NCBI GenBank assembly: GCA_028023455.1 | Contig: JAQFVV010013408.1 | Coordinates: 62,001 to 126,000 of the forward strand | From: Epiperipatus broadwayi | Lineage: Eukaryota; Onychophora; Udeonychophora; Euonychophora; Peripatidae | Reading direction: 5' to 3' | DNA length: 64,000 nucleotides | In this document: piece by piece, positions 13,841-26,108 of the stretch | How positions within the stretch are numbered: the stretch's first letter is position 1 | Layout: each line of letters opens with the position of its first letter | Translations under genes and position numbers: made by a program | The notes under the pieces: model-generated | The model's database searches: none | Told to the model about the DNA's origin: nothing | What the model saw: only the letters and a program-made list of their open reading frames with translations

Positions 13841-13888
13841 AAATCAAAACTACAGTTTACTGAAAAATCTACATATACAGGGAAATAC

Positions 13889-16604
13889 TGAAGCAGTCGG
13901 ATCTGAGTTCGATCCTAGCTTCATGACATCTATCCATAAGCCCACTTCAAACCCTAGTACTAACCTTAAATTTCCAATGCAATGGGGCTTTATACATTCA
14001 ATCCACGTTAATTTCCATAAAGAATAACTTATTTCTTAAATGCATATTAAAATTAATTAGTTTCAGATTTAAATTGATCAATTCTATTAATAAATTCATG
14101 ATAGAATTATTCATGAATTTATATATTATAACTGCGTGGATTGTGCATATATATTTGTAAATATTTAAATATATATAATTGTTTAAAAGTTTCATTGTGT
14201 TGGGAATGTTTGGTTTTATTTTTAAATAATTTGTTAAAGTTTTATTGATTAAAAGCTACATTCTTTTGATAAGCTTTCAGATTTTCCCTTTCCAAAAACA
14301 ACAGTTAAAGTTTTATTAATTAGAAAAAAGATAAGGATTTCCTAATTAAAATCATTTTCTGATTTTAAGAATTCATTTTCTAATTAGAAAATGAATTCAA
14401 GTTAATGAGTTTGAAAGCCTTATCGAAGGAATGTATCTAAAAACAACCAGTAAATCTAAAAACATTGATAATGAAAGAAGCGCTAGCCTGAAGGCATCAG
14501 AGGACAGATATATAGCTCTGAAAAGTTTGGAGAAAAAAAAAGCCATCTTTGTTGCAGAAAAGTGCCAGTAACTTCTGTGCTTTTTAAAATCATAAATTCA
14601 AATAGTGCTCCTATCATAGTGAAGGGCTAAACGTCGGAATCTGGCTATGGTTCCTGAAGTCCCTTGAAGGTCTTCAATGAAGCTGCTGAATCTTTTCTGG
14701 ACCAATCATGCTGCTAAAATCATGAAAATTCATTAAAATACTGTTCAAGTAATCAACCAAATGCATGCCTACGTTTTCCTCACCCGGACGTGTAACCTAA
14801 GGGAACCAGCCCCGGAAGAAATGGGTAATATATTTCCATAATGAACCTTAAATTTTTTGGCCAGTTTCCGAACTTTACTTTGCACTTCCCTTAAGAGCTC
14901 TTTTCATTCTATAAATGTAATACTCTGTGAAACCCTTTTATTTATGCTATTTTTAAATTTTATATCGTAATTCTCTCAACTTCTAGTCTCTAACTTTCTC
15001 TTTTCTTACTTGGCGGTTCATTTATTATATTATATATATATATATATATTTGTGTAATTTATTAATGTTGTTATTTTAATTATATGCCAATAATCCTTCA
15101 ACTCGATGATCTCCTTTGTTTTCTTTGCCTTATACAAGTAATATAAACTAAATTCTGATAGTTAATTCTCGCCCATTAGAACTAGATTTATACAGTTCTA
15201 TCAATCATCGAGTGGAAAAAAATTATTAAGTGTGTGTTATTTTTATAATTGGCTAATAATAAATTATTAGCTCCGTTTCTAATCTATGCCACCGCTATTT
15301 TCTCGTTTCACTAATATTTGTTTATTATTCAAATATAATCTTAAAATGTTTTTTGCAAAGGGCCGATAAAGGAATCAAATAAATATATTCTAATTCAACT
15401 TTATTATTTTCTATTAAGATTCAGGAAGGGCACAATGATTGGAGCATAATTAATATGATTTACAAATACTTTAAAATAGTTTTACTTAAAAACTTGTTTG
15501 ACTTTAATTCATTTGATCAAGTCATCACATAGAGCATTCTATAATTGGGTTTTAGTTCTCAAACAGTGACTAGTAAGTCATCATCTTCAATGTTGCTGAC
15601 ATAGGGCAATCTCCCACTCTGTTAGGCTGGTCGGTGATCATATTTCTGTTATTTTAAATTATTGAGGAAGAAAGCACTTTCTCTCCTGTTCATATTAGTC
15701 AAAGGGCATAAGACTTGTCAGATGCAAGCCACCATAGGACTTTGATTATTGACTAGCTATCGTCTTTCAATTTCATTTTTTAGCTCATAATTCGTCAGCA
15801 CAGTTTGCCTCTCTGTTCCGGTAAAGCTCGTTCTGATGCTTGTAATTCGTGATGAAGTGATTTCAATTAAAATTGAACAAATTCTCAGTTATATTTAATT
15901 AAATAAGTTTTCCAACGAAGTGATTTCAATTAAAATCGAACAAATTCTCAGTTATATTTAATTAAATAAGTTTTCCAATAAAGATTAAAGTTATGCCCTA
16001 AAATATGTATCTTGCTCTTCATAAATGGATTTGCGAATGTGAAAATAAATCTCACATTCTTTCGTATAAAATTAGAGTAACAATTTCCTTTTACTAATGA
16101 ATACCTTTATCTGCCTTTTATTTTCTTGTTGGGGGCATAGACATAGACTTTCAAATATTGCATAATATTCATTGGCATATAATAAGGCCCGCCACTCGTA
16201 TTATAATTATAAACTTTGTTTAAGGACTAGAATTAATTAATTTAATCTTTATTTAAAATTCAAACCAAACAAATTATTATTATTAAATATTTTCTAAACA
16301 CACTTGGTTTCTAAAGTCTTTTTATTCATAATTATTTTAATGTTAATGCTCGCTGTCTGTGTTGGCAACTTGAACATATACATATGATTCGATTTAAAAA
16401 TTATCTTAGTTAATTGATTATCCAATATTAGTGTCAGTTCAGGGGTCTCTGATCCTCACCAATCGTTGAGCTAGTTTCTTGGCATAGCACTGTGCCATCG
16501 ATTTATGCTAATCTGAGTTGGTGAGTTGGGTTTGAATTCAGTTTTGGTTTAGTTGAGTTTGAATCCGACTTGCAGTTCTTTTGGTGGGTTTTTTGACCGG
16601 TACA
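13889..16604 (+). mobile_element. Element 1 left LTR (copy A, 2716 bp)
   Basis: It begins TGAAGCAGTCGGATCTGAG and ends GACCGGTACA, the TG...CA ends of an LTR. It is near-identical to 19655-22361 and clearly related to 27180-29789. Immediately inside lies a degenerate primer site, and a purine-rich tract precedes the partner copy. Together these identify a Gypsy LTR pair. The 5' tip folds into a hairpin (TGAAGC paired with GCTTCA, GGATC with GATCC). A TATA-like ATATATAGCTC lies at about 14510. It has no ORF of note. 2.7 kb is unusually long for a Gypsy LTR. Differences from copy B are mostly transitions at CpG-like sites. Confidence 0.85.
15854..15979 (+). repeat. 63-bp tandem duplication inside LTR A
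   Basis: Two units (15854-15916 and 15917-15979) beginning GAAGTGATTTCAATTAAAAT. The same duplication is in LTR B (21610-21735), but only one unit is present in solo LTR C near 29104. A and B therefore share a derived state. Confidence 0.9.
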
Positions 16605-16616
16605 TGGATATGTTTT

Positions 16617-16637
16617 TGGCTGCCCAACTGTCGTGGC
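16617..16637 (+). promoter_or_regulatory. Probable degenerate tRNA-Lys primer binding site
   Basis: TGGCTGCCCAACTGTCGTGGC lies 12 nt after the LTR end. It resembles the tRNA-Lys site TGGCGCCCAACGTGGGGC, allowing small indels. Element 3 has the perfect site at 55115-55132, with a comparable gap to its LTR. Confidence 0.55.
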
Positions 16638-17863
16638 TTCGATTTAATAAACACCACACCCTGGAGATAGTAATTATGATCTTGGTTACTCAGTCAATTG
16701 AGATCTCAATAAATTAAATGTTTCTGTAGAGTGATATTTCAAAGAGAGTTATATATATTTAAGAGAAAAGTTATGCGATTTATAACGCATAACTGAGATG
16801 ATTTAATAAATTAAAATGTCATTTTGTAATTCTCTTTCTTACAATTAAATGTTTTCAAGATTATTTTTTTAAATGGTCAGTCAGTAATGGAATTTGTTTG
16901 TTAAATTCTGTAATAGTACTGTTAGTTAGAATAATTATTTAAATATATGTATAATTAATTATACGTGTACTATATCAGTATATATATATTATACGTCTGT
17001 ATATACGCGTTCGTGACAGTAAGAAAATTATCGTTAGAAAAGTAGTAAGAGTCTATAGATTAAAGCAACGGGTAAAATAAATGAAATATTTTGTCTATAT
17101 CAAGATTAATTATATGTATCTCAGTATATAACTTAAACATCCAATATGATATCATGTTTAAAGTTTTAATTTCCAAATATTGCTTGCTAGCACATATATT
17201 AAATGTTCGCTCCATATTCTTAGTAGCCTCAAAGCAGGCAAAGACCTTCAAACTGGGAATTATCTGTCAAGCGATCTGATGCAGTGTGACATTACACTTT
17301 AATGACAATAATTTCTAGAGTAACCTCAAAGCAGGTGAAGACCTTTTGTGTACACCAAGCAGCCAGATGCAGTTGCAAAATGTTTAAATGGTTTACATGC
17401 TAGCAAGATTAAAAATGATATCAAAAAATAAATGTCTTGTGTAATATCCAATTTTGACATTTTTTTTCTTTGTGTGTGAAAGCCTCATGCTTAGTAAAAA
17501 TGAAGTAGTGAACTCCTATGTTTAAACTCAGGTCAGGAACGCGTCAGTTGTTATTAAATAATAAATACTCATCATCAATAAAATTGTTCTATCAAAAATT
17601 AAGTCAGTCATATGTAGTTTGGGGGTCAATGGGTTATTTCACAGGCCCTACTGATCTCATTTTGCTCACTGGTGCCCATATAAATAAATTTGTCAGCAAA
17701 TTTGATTGTCAGCACAGTAGTGGGTCAGTTGTCTAAATAATGAAAACCAAATGTGTCCAATACAATTACTTGTACTACCTGCTAATATATATATATATAT
17801 ATATATAGATATAGGTAAATAATTAGTGATATACAAACATATAAACTATACAAATAATTAGTG

Positions 17864-17910
<47 letters not shown>

Positions 17911-18280
17911 TGTTTGTATATCACTAATTATTTGTATAGTTTCTTTTTTCAGACATGGGAGAACAGTTGAACAGAGGGAAAGTGAGTAATGTTTGTTTCT
18001 TATCTTTAATAGTTTTTTCTAAATAAAATACATGTCTCATTCAAAAAATTTATAGAAAGAGCTAACCAAGAAAACGTAGGCAAACTAGAACTAAGCTAAA
18101 AAAGGCAGATTACATAGATTGAGGAAATAATATGCAGCAGCTAACGAAGATAGGGACAATGGGACCAGTAGTCAAAGACCTAATTAAAAGTACTGAAGAA
18201 AAAAATTATTATTTAAGTATACAGAGAGTGCCATAAGTTTGATTCACATTGTTTATTATATTATTTATTCACTTTCAAAG
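16638..18280 (+). mobile_element. Element 1 leader, non-coding
   Basis: Internal region between primer site and gag. It holds a diverged local duplication (17221-17290 and 17318-17385, both with CCTCAAAGCAGG) and an imperfect foldback around TA runs at 17780-17940. A short open frame at 17518-17736 has no known domain. Confidence 0.5.
17783..17942. repeat. Foldback with TA microsatellite loop
   Basis: TACAAATAATTAGTGATATA occurs twice on the left (about 17813-17870). Its reverse complement TATATCACTAATTATTTGTA is at about 17918-17938. TA runs separate them. It lies inside element 1. Confidence 0.75.
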
Positions 18281-19380
18281 ATGGAAGAACAATTAGATAA
18301 AGGATTGACTGACAATAGTGATGCGCCTTCAACCACCTCCAGTGAATGAGAAATCACTTTTAAAAATCAGATCAATAGGAAAAAGTGCAACCATCAAAGC
18401 AGAAAGATGGCTAAAGACGATCATGGCGATCGAGAGACTTTTCATACGATCCTCAGAGAAATGAGAGAAGACAGAAAGCTAATGATGATGATGATGGAGA
18501 GGATTTTAAAGCTTGTGGAAACATGAGGGACCCAAACCAAACCAGAGATTGTAAAGCATCATACAGCAATAGACACTTACATGGCTCCAAGAAGTGATGA
18601 AGATGATCAGACCACACCAAAAGAAGTTGTGGATAGTAAAGAAGATGACTGGAGAATATGAGTCAAACCAAGAAATGGTTGCAGAAACTGATTTAAATAC
18701 AGACAGGGAAAAAGAAGATGTTCAGACCACTAGTAAGATAAAATCAAAAGTAGAAATGGAACAGACAATAAACTCCGAAATGAGTCTAAGGAAAGAGACC
18801 ATCCCTTATATCTGCTGTAGAAATTCAAATTTTTAGGGGTGACCCAGGAGAAAAGCCCATAGATCATCTATACAGCATTAAAGAATTTTTCTGTCTGCAC
18901 TCTATAGCAGAAAAGGAAAAGGTTATCATATCCAGCCACTACTTAAGAGAAGCTGCCAAGGCATGGTGGAAGCTATTAAAAAAACCACCTACCATGATCC
19001 AAGGATATGAAAAGGCCATTTTAAAAAAATATTGGAGTGAAGAAAGGCAGGAGGGCATTTTGCATAGACTGAACACTCAGACGTATCAAGAAAACTGCAG
19101 ACAGGGATATGCAGCCTACTTCATCCAGCAAGTAACCACATTCAAATCCCTAACAGCCTTCAAATATGAGGACCAACACATCATCCGGATGATCAGACAT
19201 CATTTACCCCCATGGATCCAAAGAATCATGCTTGGGATGTGCCCTATGTCAATAGAAAAGACCATAGACTTTTTGACTGCAATAGACTATGGGAACTTGA
19301 CACCAACCAGAAAAGACCAAGACTACGACCATTATCAAAAGTTAAAACCATATGTGCCACCTGATCCAGGGAAACAATAG
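18281..19380 (+). pseudogene. Element 1 gag remnant joined to pol tail
   Basis: It starts with ATG at 18281 (MEEQLDKGLTDN). An acidic, Met-rich N-terminal part with KLMMMMMERILKL is broken by stops and frameshifts. From about 18830 a Ty3/Gypsy capsid (retrotransposon gag) domain is readable: FRGDPGEKPIDHLYSIKEF, then SSHYLREAAKAWWKLLKK, then YEKAILKKYWSEERQ and FEDQHIIRMIRHHLP-like blocks. The frame is open from 18994 to 19380. The last residues, LKPYVPPDPGKQ, match the extreme C terminus of the integrase in element 3 (IKPYVPPDPGK). Capsid thus appears fused by a large deletion to the last codons of pol, with nucleocapsid, protease, RT, RNase H and integrase core all missing. Non-autonomous. 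Confidence 0.8.
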
Positions 19381-19654
19381 GACAAACATTAAATGACAGA
19401 TATATATACAGACGACTGACTGACATGACCATAGGGAAAATGAGACTTGATTAACGGACCTATTTATAAGCTAGATAATATTTAAAAAAATGATCGCAAT
19501 GAGACATGTATAATTTTTGTAGTTTGTACAGATGATATTCATGCTAATGCTGTTCTCCCAGAGTCTACCAATTAGTTGAGTACACTTATGCAAATGTATC
19601 ATGCATAAGTAAAGAGATTTTTTTTTCATTGTTTTTTTTTGAAGTGAAAAGAAA
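19381..19654 (+). mobile_element. Element 1 3' untranslated part and polypurine tract
   Basis: Non-coding. It ends in GAAGTGAAAAGAAA directly before the TG of LTR B, a good polypurine tract for plus-strand priming. T-runs precede it. Confidence 0.65.
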
Positions 19655-22361
19655 TGAAGCAGTCGGATCTGAGTTCGATCCTAGCTTCATGACATCTAGC
19701 CATAAGCCCACTTCAAACCCTAGTACTAACCTTAAATTTCCGATGCAATGGGGCTTTATACGTTCAATCCACGCTAATTTCCATAAAGAATAACTTATTT
19801 CATAAATGCATATTAAAATTAATTAGTTTCAGATTTAAATTGATCAATTCTATTAATAAATTCATGATAGAATTATTCATGAATTTATATATTATAACTG
19901 CGTGGATTGTGCGTATATATTTGTAAATATTTAAATATATATAATTGTTTAAAAGTTTCATTGCGTCGGGAATGTTTGATTTTATTTTTAAATAATTTGT
20001 TAAAGTTTTATTGATTAAAAGCTACATTCTTTCGATAAGCTTTCAGATTTTCCCTTTCCAAAAACAACAGTTAAAGTTTTATTAATTAGAAAAAAAGATA
20101 AGGATTTCCTAATTAAAATCATTTTCTGATTTTAAGAATTCATTTTCTAATTAGAAAATGAATTCAAGTTAATGAGTTTGAAAGCCTTATCGAAGGAATG
20201 TATCTAAAAACAACCAGTAAATCTAAAAACATTGATAATGAAAGAAGCGCTAGCCTGAAGGCATCAGAGGACAGATATATAGCTCTGAAAAGTTTGGAGA
20301 AAAAAAGCCATCTTTGTTGTAGAGAAGTGCAGTAAACTCTGTGCATTTTAAAATCATAAAATTAAATAGTGCTCCTATCATGGTGAAGGGCTAAACGTCG
20401 GAATCTGGCTATGGTTCCTGAAGTCCCCTGAAGATCTTCAATGAAGCTGCTGAATCTTTTCTGGACCAATCATGCTGCTAAAGAATCATGAAAATTCATT
20501 AAAATACTGTTCAAGTAATCAACCAAATGCATGCCTATGTTTTCCTCACCCGGACGTGTAACCTAAGGGAACCAGCCCCGGAAGAAATGAGTAATATATT
20601 TCCATAATTAACCTTAAATTTTTTGGCCAGTTTCCGAACTTTACTTTGCACTCCCCTTAAAAGCTCTTTTCATTCTATAAATGTAATACTCTGTGAAACC
20701 CTTTTATTTATGCTATTTTTAAATTTATATCGTAATTCTCTCAACTTCTAGTCTCTAACTTTCTCTTTTCTTACTTGGCGGTTCATTTATTATATATATA
20801 TATATTTGTGTAATTTATTAATGTTGTTATTTTAATTATATGCCAATAGTCCTTTGACTCGATGATCTCCTTCGTTTTCTTTGCCTTATACAAGTAATAT
20901 AGACTAAATTCTGATAGTTAATTCTCACCCATTAGAACTAGACTTATACAGTTCTATCAATCATCGAGTCGAAAGAAGTTATTAAGTGTGTGTTATTTTT
21001 ATAATTGGCTAATAATAAATTATTAGCTCCATTTCTAATCTATGCCACTGCTATTTTCTCATTTCACTAATATTTGTTTATTATTCAAATATAATCTTAA
21101 AATGTTTTTTGCAAAGGGCCGATAAAGGAATCAAATAAATATATTCTAATTCAACTTTATTATTTTCTATTAAGATTCAGGAAGGGCACGATGATTGGGG
21201 CATAATTAATATGATTTACAAATACTTTAAAATAGTTTTACTTAAAAACTCATTTGACTTTAATTCATTTGATCAAGTCATCATGTAGAGCATTCTATAA
21301 TTGGGTTTTAGTTCTCAAACGGTGACTAGTAAGTCATCATCTTCAACGTTGCTGATGTAGGGCAATCTTCCGCTCTGTTAGGCTGGTTGGTGATCATATT
21401 TCTGTTATTTTAAATTATCGAGGAAGAAAGCACTTCCTCTCCTGTTCATATTAGTCAAAGGGCATAAGACTTGTCAGACACAAGCTGCCATAGGACTTTG
21501 ATTATCGACTAGCTATCATCTTTCAATTTCATTTTTTAGCTCATAATTCGTCAGCACAGTTTGCCTCTCTGTTCTGGTAAAGCTCGTTCTGATGCTTGTA
21601 ATTCATGACGAAGTGATTTCAATTAAAATCGAACAAATTCTCAGTTATATTTAATTAAATAAGTTTTCCAATGAAGTGATTTCAATTAAAATCGAACAAA
21701 TTCTCAGTTATATTTAATTAAATAAGTTTTCCAATAAAGATTAAAGTTATGCCCTAAAATATGTATCTTGCTCTTCATGAATGGATTTGCGAATGTGAAA
21801 ATAAATCTCACATTCTTTCGTATAAAATTAGAGTAACAATTTCCTTTTACTAATGAATACCTTTATCTGCCTTTTATTTTCTTGTTGGGGGCATAGACAT
21901 AGACTTTCAAATATTGCATAATATTCATTGGCATATAATAAGGACCGCCACTCGTATTATAATTATAAACTTTGTTTAAGGACTAGAATTAATTAATTTA
22001 ATCTTTATTTAAAATTCAAACCAAACAAATTATTATTATTAAATATTTTCTAAACACACTTGGTTTCTTAAGTCTTTTTATTCATAATTATTTTAATGTT
22101 AATGCTCGCTGTCTGTGTTGGCAACCCAAACATATACATATGATTCGATTTAAAAATTATCTTAGTTAATTGATTATCCAATATTAGTGTCAGTTCAGGG
22201 GTCTCTGATCCTCACCAACCATTGAGCTAGTTTCTTGGCGCATAGCACTGTGCTGTTGATTTATGCTAATCTGAGCTGGTGATTTGGGTTTGAATTCAGT
22301 TTTGGTTCAGCTGAGTTTGAATCTGACTTGCGTTCTTTTGGTGGGTTTTTCGACTGGTACA
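19655..22361 (+). mobile_element. Element 1 right LTR (copy B, 2707 bp)
   Basis: Near-identical to copy A over its full length, with the same TGAAGC start hairpin and GGTACA end. Flanking 4-mers are ATAC before copy A and ATAT after copy B, so a 4-bp target-site duplication with one mismatch is possible. Compared with A, many differences are C/T or G/A, for example GCCATCG versus GCTGTTG where copy C has GCCGTCG. Confidence 0.85.
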
Positions 22362-22374
22362 ATATCTAGCCTAT

Positions 22375-23410
22375 ACATCCATCATGCCAGAAACACAAAA
22401 CATGGAGTTATACTATCACTATGAAACAGAGAAAAAGAAGTTTGTTCAGAAATCAGCAATTTGGAAAAAGAAAATATCTATATAGAACAAACTCTTATGA
22501 AAAATGGTTATCCATCAGCTGTTATTAAGAAAACATTAAATAGGCAACAAAAAACCATCAAGAGAAAAAAACAATTATTGTTACTGTAGTGTACCCATAC
22601 ATTCCAAAAATAACAGACAAATTAAGGAAAATCTGCAATTAGTATAACATCAGAACAGCTCTCCAGAGTCAAACCACACTATGAAGAATTCTAACATCTA
22701 CAAAACCTAAGCTTGAAATGCTGAAAAGAAGAGGCTGCATCTATAAAATACCATGTGAATGTGGAAGAAAGGATATTGGTGAAATCAGTCATGCCATTGA
22801 AAAGTGCTTACAAGAACACAAACTGATGATTAGAAGAGAGAAAACAGATGTGTCTAAAGTAACAGACCATATATGTGCCAATGAACATATGTTCAATTGG
22901 GAAAATACAAAAAATATTGAATAAAGAAGAAAAGGTACAAAGAAGAAAATTTTTTAGAAGCTTCTCACATGACAATGGCAAAAAAATCCCATAAGCCAAA
23001 CTAGTGTTACTATACATAATGTATGGAAACCACTAATCAACTTTGATCTTAGAAAAAAGTGGAGAAATCAGGGGGAAACCTCATAGATAAGTATATGAAA
23101 TTTCTACTGATTTTTGCCTTTGACAGGATGGCTCAATTGGTTAGAGCATTACCTTAAAATTTAATACTCAAGAATCTAAGGAGTCAGTTTCGAATTCCAT
23201 GCTACGGTCACTGTTCATGCCAGCAATACCTGAAAAAGAGGGGAGAATAATACTTCTCAAAATATTGTGCATATACTAACCTGTTAGATTTGCTATTGCT
23301 AATAATTGAATGTATTTGGAATATTTAAATAATGTTAAATTTTTCTAAAGACATTCAATACTCATATTAGCTGATGGAAATAGTCCAATATAAAAATACT
23401 ACTAACACAC
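22375..23410 (+). mobile_element. Penelope-like element, C-terminal ORF and 3' region
   Basis: From about 22380 the plus strand encodes the C-terminal half of a Penelope-like polyprotein. A MKNGYPSAVIKKTL segment (near 22498) is followed by a YPYIPKITDKLRKI segment across a frameshift, then an open frame 22718-22921. That frame holds a GIY-YIG-like domain: GCIYKIPCECGRKDIGE (GIY-YIG is changed to CIY...DIG) and KCLQEHK. The 3' region contains a tRNA-like segment at 23120-23200. The copy is 5'-truncated and abuts LTR B. GIY-YIG endonucleases nick target DNA during Penelope retrotransposition. This one is degenerate. Confidence 0.8.
23115..23205 (+). repeat. tRNA-like segment in Penelope 3' region
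   Basis: AGGATGGCTCAATTGGTTAG (A-box-like) and GTTTCGAATTCC (B-box-like) are about 50 nt apart. It is homologous to 13340-13450 on the opposite strand. It could be a tRNA-derived SINE captured by the Penelope element. Confidence 0.6.
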
Positions 23411-23439
23411 CATCATCACAAACCTTCAGATTGATACTT

Positions 23440-23730
23440 GATGTTCCTAGATTTGGGAAACTAAATCATATATATTGTTTATTTTATAAATTCTCTTAAT
23501 ACTTGGATGGGATCCATTGTGTTAAAATTGCTTTTAAATCCAGCTTATTCTCTGAGATGATTTGATCATTCTATTAAAAAGTTTAAAATCAATCAAACTA
23601 TTTCTGAACTAAGTGTAAAAAAAAGGAATTTTCCTAGTTCCAAATTTAATAGTACAAAAGGATTCCAGTTGAACTAACTATAGCAGTGATCATGAATTTG
23701 GCAAATATTTTGAATTAGGATAAAAAAAAT
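23440..23730 (-). mobile_element. RTE-like LINE RT fragment
   Basis: The minus strand near 23500-23550 reads GFKSNFNTMDPIQVL. This is the same RT segment as GFKSDFSTVDHIG in the minus-strand copy at 39.8 kb and EQVGFKSK at 7.7 kb. Short and stop-laden. Confidence 0.5.
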
Positions 23731-24438
23731 AAATCAGGCAGATCAGTGCAATTAGGTTTATTAACTTATATTTATTGATTTTTTTTTTTTAAATTTTAAA
23801 AGTGTATGTATATAAAGAATATATATAAAATTATATGTATGTGTATATTAAAAACATATTTTCCATTATATAATTTTTGTTCACTTCTTGATCCTTTATG
23901 ACTGATTATATATATTCATATAATATCATTTAATGCACTTGTCTTTATTTTTTCTTTATTCACTTTTTATAAAGCAGTAATTTTTATTTATTCCTTGATA
24001 ATATTTTATTACAGATTCATCAGAGCTACAATATTCAAACATATATGATAGCATAATTAATATAATTTATTATACAACTACATATAATTAAATATATTAT
24101 ACTTTTTATATAATATTCCATATATTTACATATATTTTAATAAATCAATAAATATAAATATATAATTTTCTAATAACTTTACAAAATATTAACTCTATTG
24201 CTTTTTATTAACATCTTTATATAAAATAACATTTATATAACTCTTAACTATTTATTTATTAATAAATTAATTTATTTTTCTCACTTCAACCATTTCAATT
24301 ACAAATTTATTCATGCATTTTCTAATTACAATATAATTTTATATTTTTTCATTTAATTTAATATTTAACCCTACCTTCTCTTAGCTCTTACAATTTTTAA
24401 ACTGATGTTTTAAAAATTTTCTAACTCACTTTGCATAC
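23731..24438. other. AT-rich DNA, nothing recognised
   Basis: Very AT-rich with many short TA runs. No coding signal. Confidence 0.45.
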
Positions 24439-26108
24439 TGAAATGATAGGTGTTGAGCCCCTACTGTTGCACTTAAACTTTTGTTGCTAGCTCTATCTGT
24501 GTTGGATTTAAACCCACACAGAATACCTAAAGAAAGGCACTAACATGGCTATATGAATCACTGTATATATTACATACATATGAACAGATGCTAGTAATAT
24601 CAATTATATTAAAATATTACAGCGGATAGAATTTCAATTTGCAAATAAAAATATTTATACCATAAATTTAATATATGAAAGATCAATTTATTATTTTGTT
24701 TATAGTAAATTCGTATGTATATATATATATATATATATATGATCCACCCTATATCATGATACACATGCAGGATGGCATGATTTAGATTTTATTTAAAAGT
24801 TTTAGCACTTCTAAATTTTAAATAAAATGATTGTAAATAAATTACCATTAAGCCTCTGCACCTGCAGAAAAATAAGTTTAAAATTAGTTAATTTTTAAAA
24901 TAATTTGTTTACAACAAAACGTTTGTGTAAGTAAAGTCAGTAGATCAGCACTATTTGAACTCCCATTGGGACTTGGATATCTGGATAAAAATTCAAACAA
25001 AAGTTTTAAATCAATTTAAAAAATCTTAAACTAAATTAGCATCAAGTGCTAATGGGTTCTCAGTCATTAAATAAGTTTTCAACATGCAGGTGGCCTGAGA
25101 TAAAAATTGTATAAATAGACAATATTCTGAATTAAAAAAACACACACCAATTTTTGAAAAAGAAATTGCCACCAAAATTCACATCAGTTGAAATCTTGAA
25201 ATGTTTACTTAAGAAAAAATATTTTGCTGCCTCTCCATGGAAGGATGGTGCACCTGAAAACATGATCATACATGGGTGGAAGTTTTCCAGAAATAGCCTG
25301 CCACCAAGAAGATGACACTGGGAACCTGTCCAGAAAAAAATGCCACCACACATGAAGTTTAAAGTGCCTATATCACCTGCAATGAAAAAATAGATATTAT
25401 TATTCCAGAAACACAGAGATCTAAATCAATTTTAATCTTTAAGCTCTTAATATTTAAAAGATAGCTAATAATAATAAAAAAAGAAATAAATAATTGAATG
25501 TTCAAACTAATGCTAACTCTAAACTGTGTCTTAAATTAATTGACCTTTTCTATATTTAAAACTTGCCTACCTATACTCATAATTCCTGCTTTATTTAAAT
25601 CAAATCAATATAATCATCTAATTCTTAACTCTCTCACTTCAGTTGTGACTATATTTTTATTTTATATTATTTTCAAAATGTATTATATATATACTTTTGT
25701 ATGCCAATTCTTCAAAACAGCGAGCACCCTGAATTCAGTAAACTTTAGTGAAGACATGATTTTAAATATCTTCATTTAATTATCTTTTAAAAATGCCATC
25801 AATTAAGTAGCATGCTGTTTTGAAATCCTATATTTACCAAATAATGATGAACCACCATGCACTCATTGTTATTGATTATTTATTTATTATATAAATGCAT
25901 AGTGTGGTTTGCTTTTAAGTTTTGATTTATGATTTTAAATATTTGTTGTAATAAGTAATAGACTAGCCTTAAGGACAATTATAAAGTATATTTATTAATC
26001 TATTATTAAACTCCTCTAAATATACTTTTCTCTCCTTAATTAATTATTAAAGATTTAGATTAAATCATATTAAACAAGATTGATAATTAATTTATCTTCT
26101 AATTAGCA
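24439..26108 (+). mobile_element. Element 2 left LTR (1670 bp)
   Basis: Direct repeat of 33626-35281, starting TGAAATGATAGG and ending TTAGCA. The 5' tip can pair with the segment around CCTACTGTTGCA, as a hairpin like those of the other LTRs. The open frame at 25540-25779 recurs in the other LTR at 34714-34950 and lacks any domain. Gag and protease remnants lie between the copies on the same strand, which supports an LTR pair. Confidence 0.8.

Noticed and set aside
25540-25779. Conserved open frame present in both element 2 LTRs
   Set aside because: Its presence in both copies is explained by LTR duplication. It has no domain and is AT-driven.
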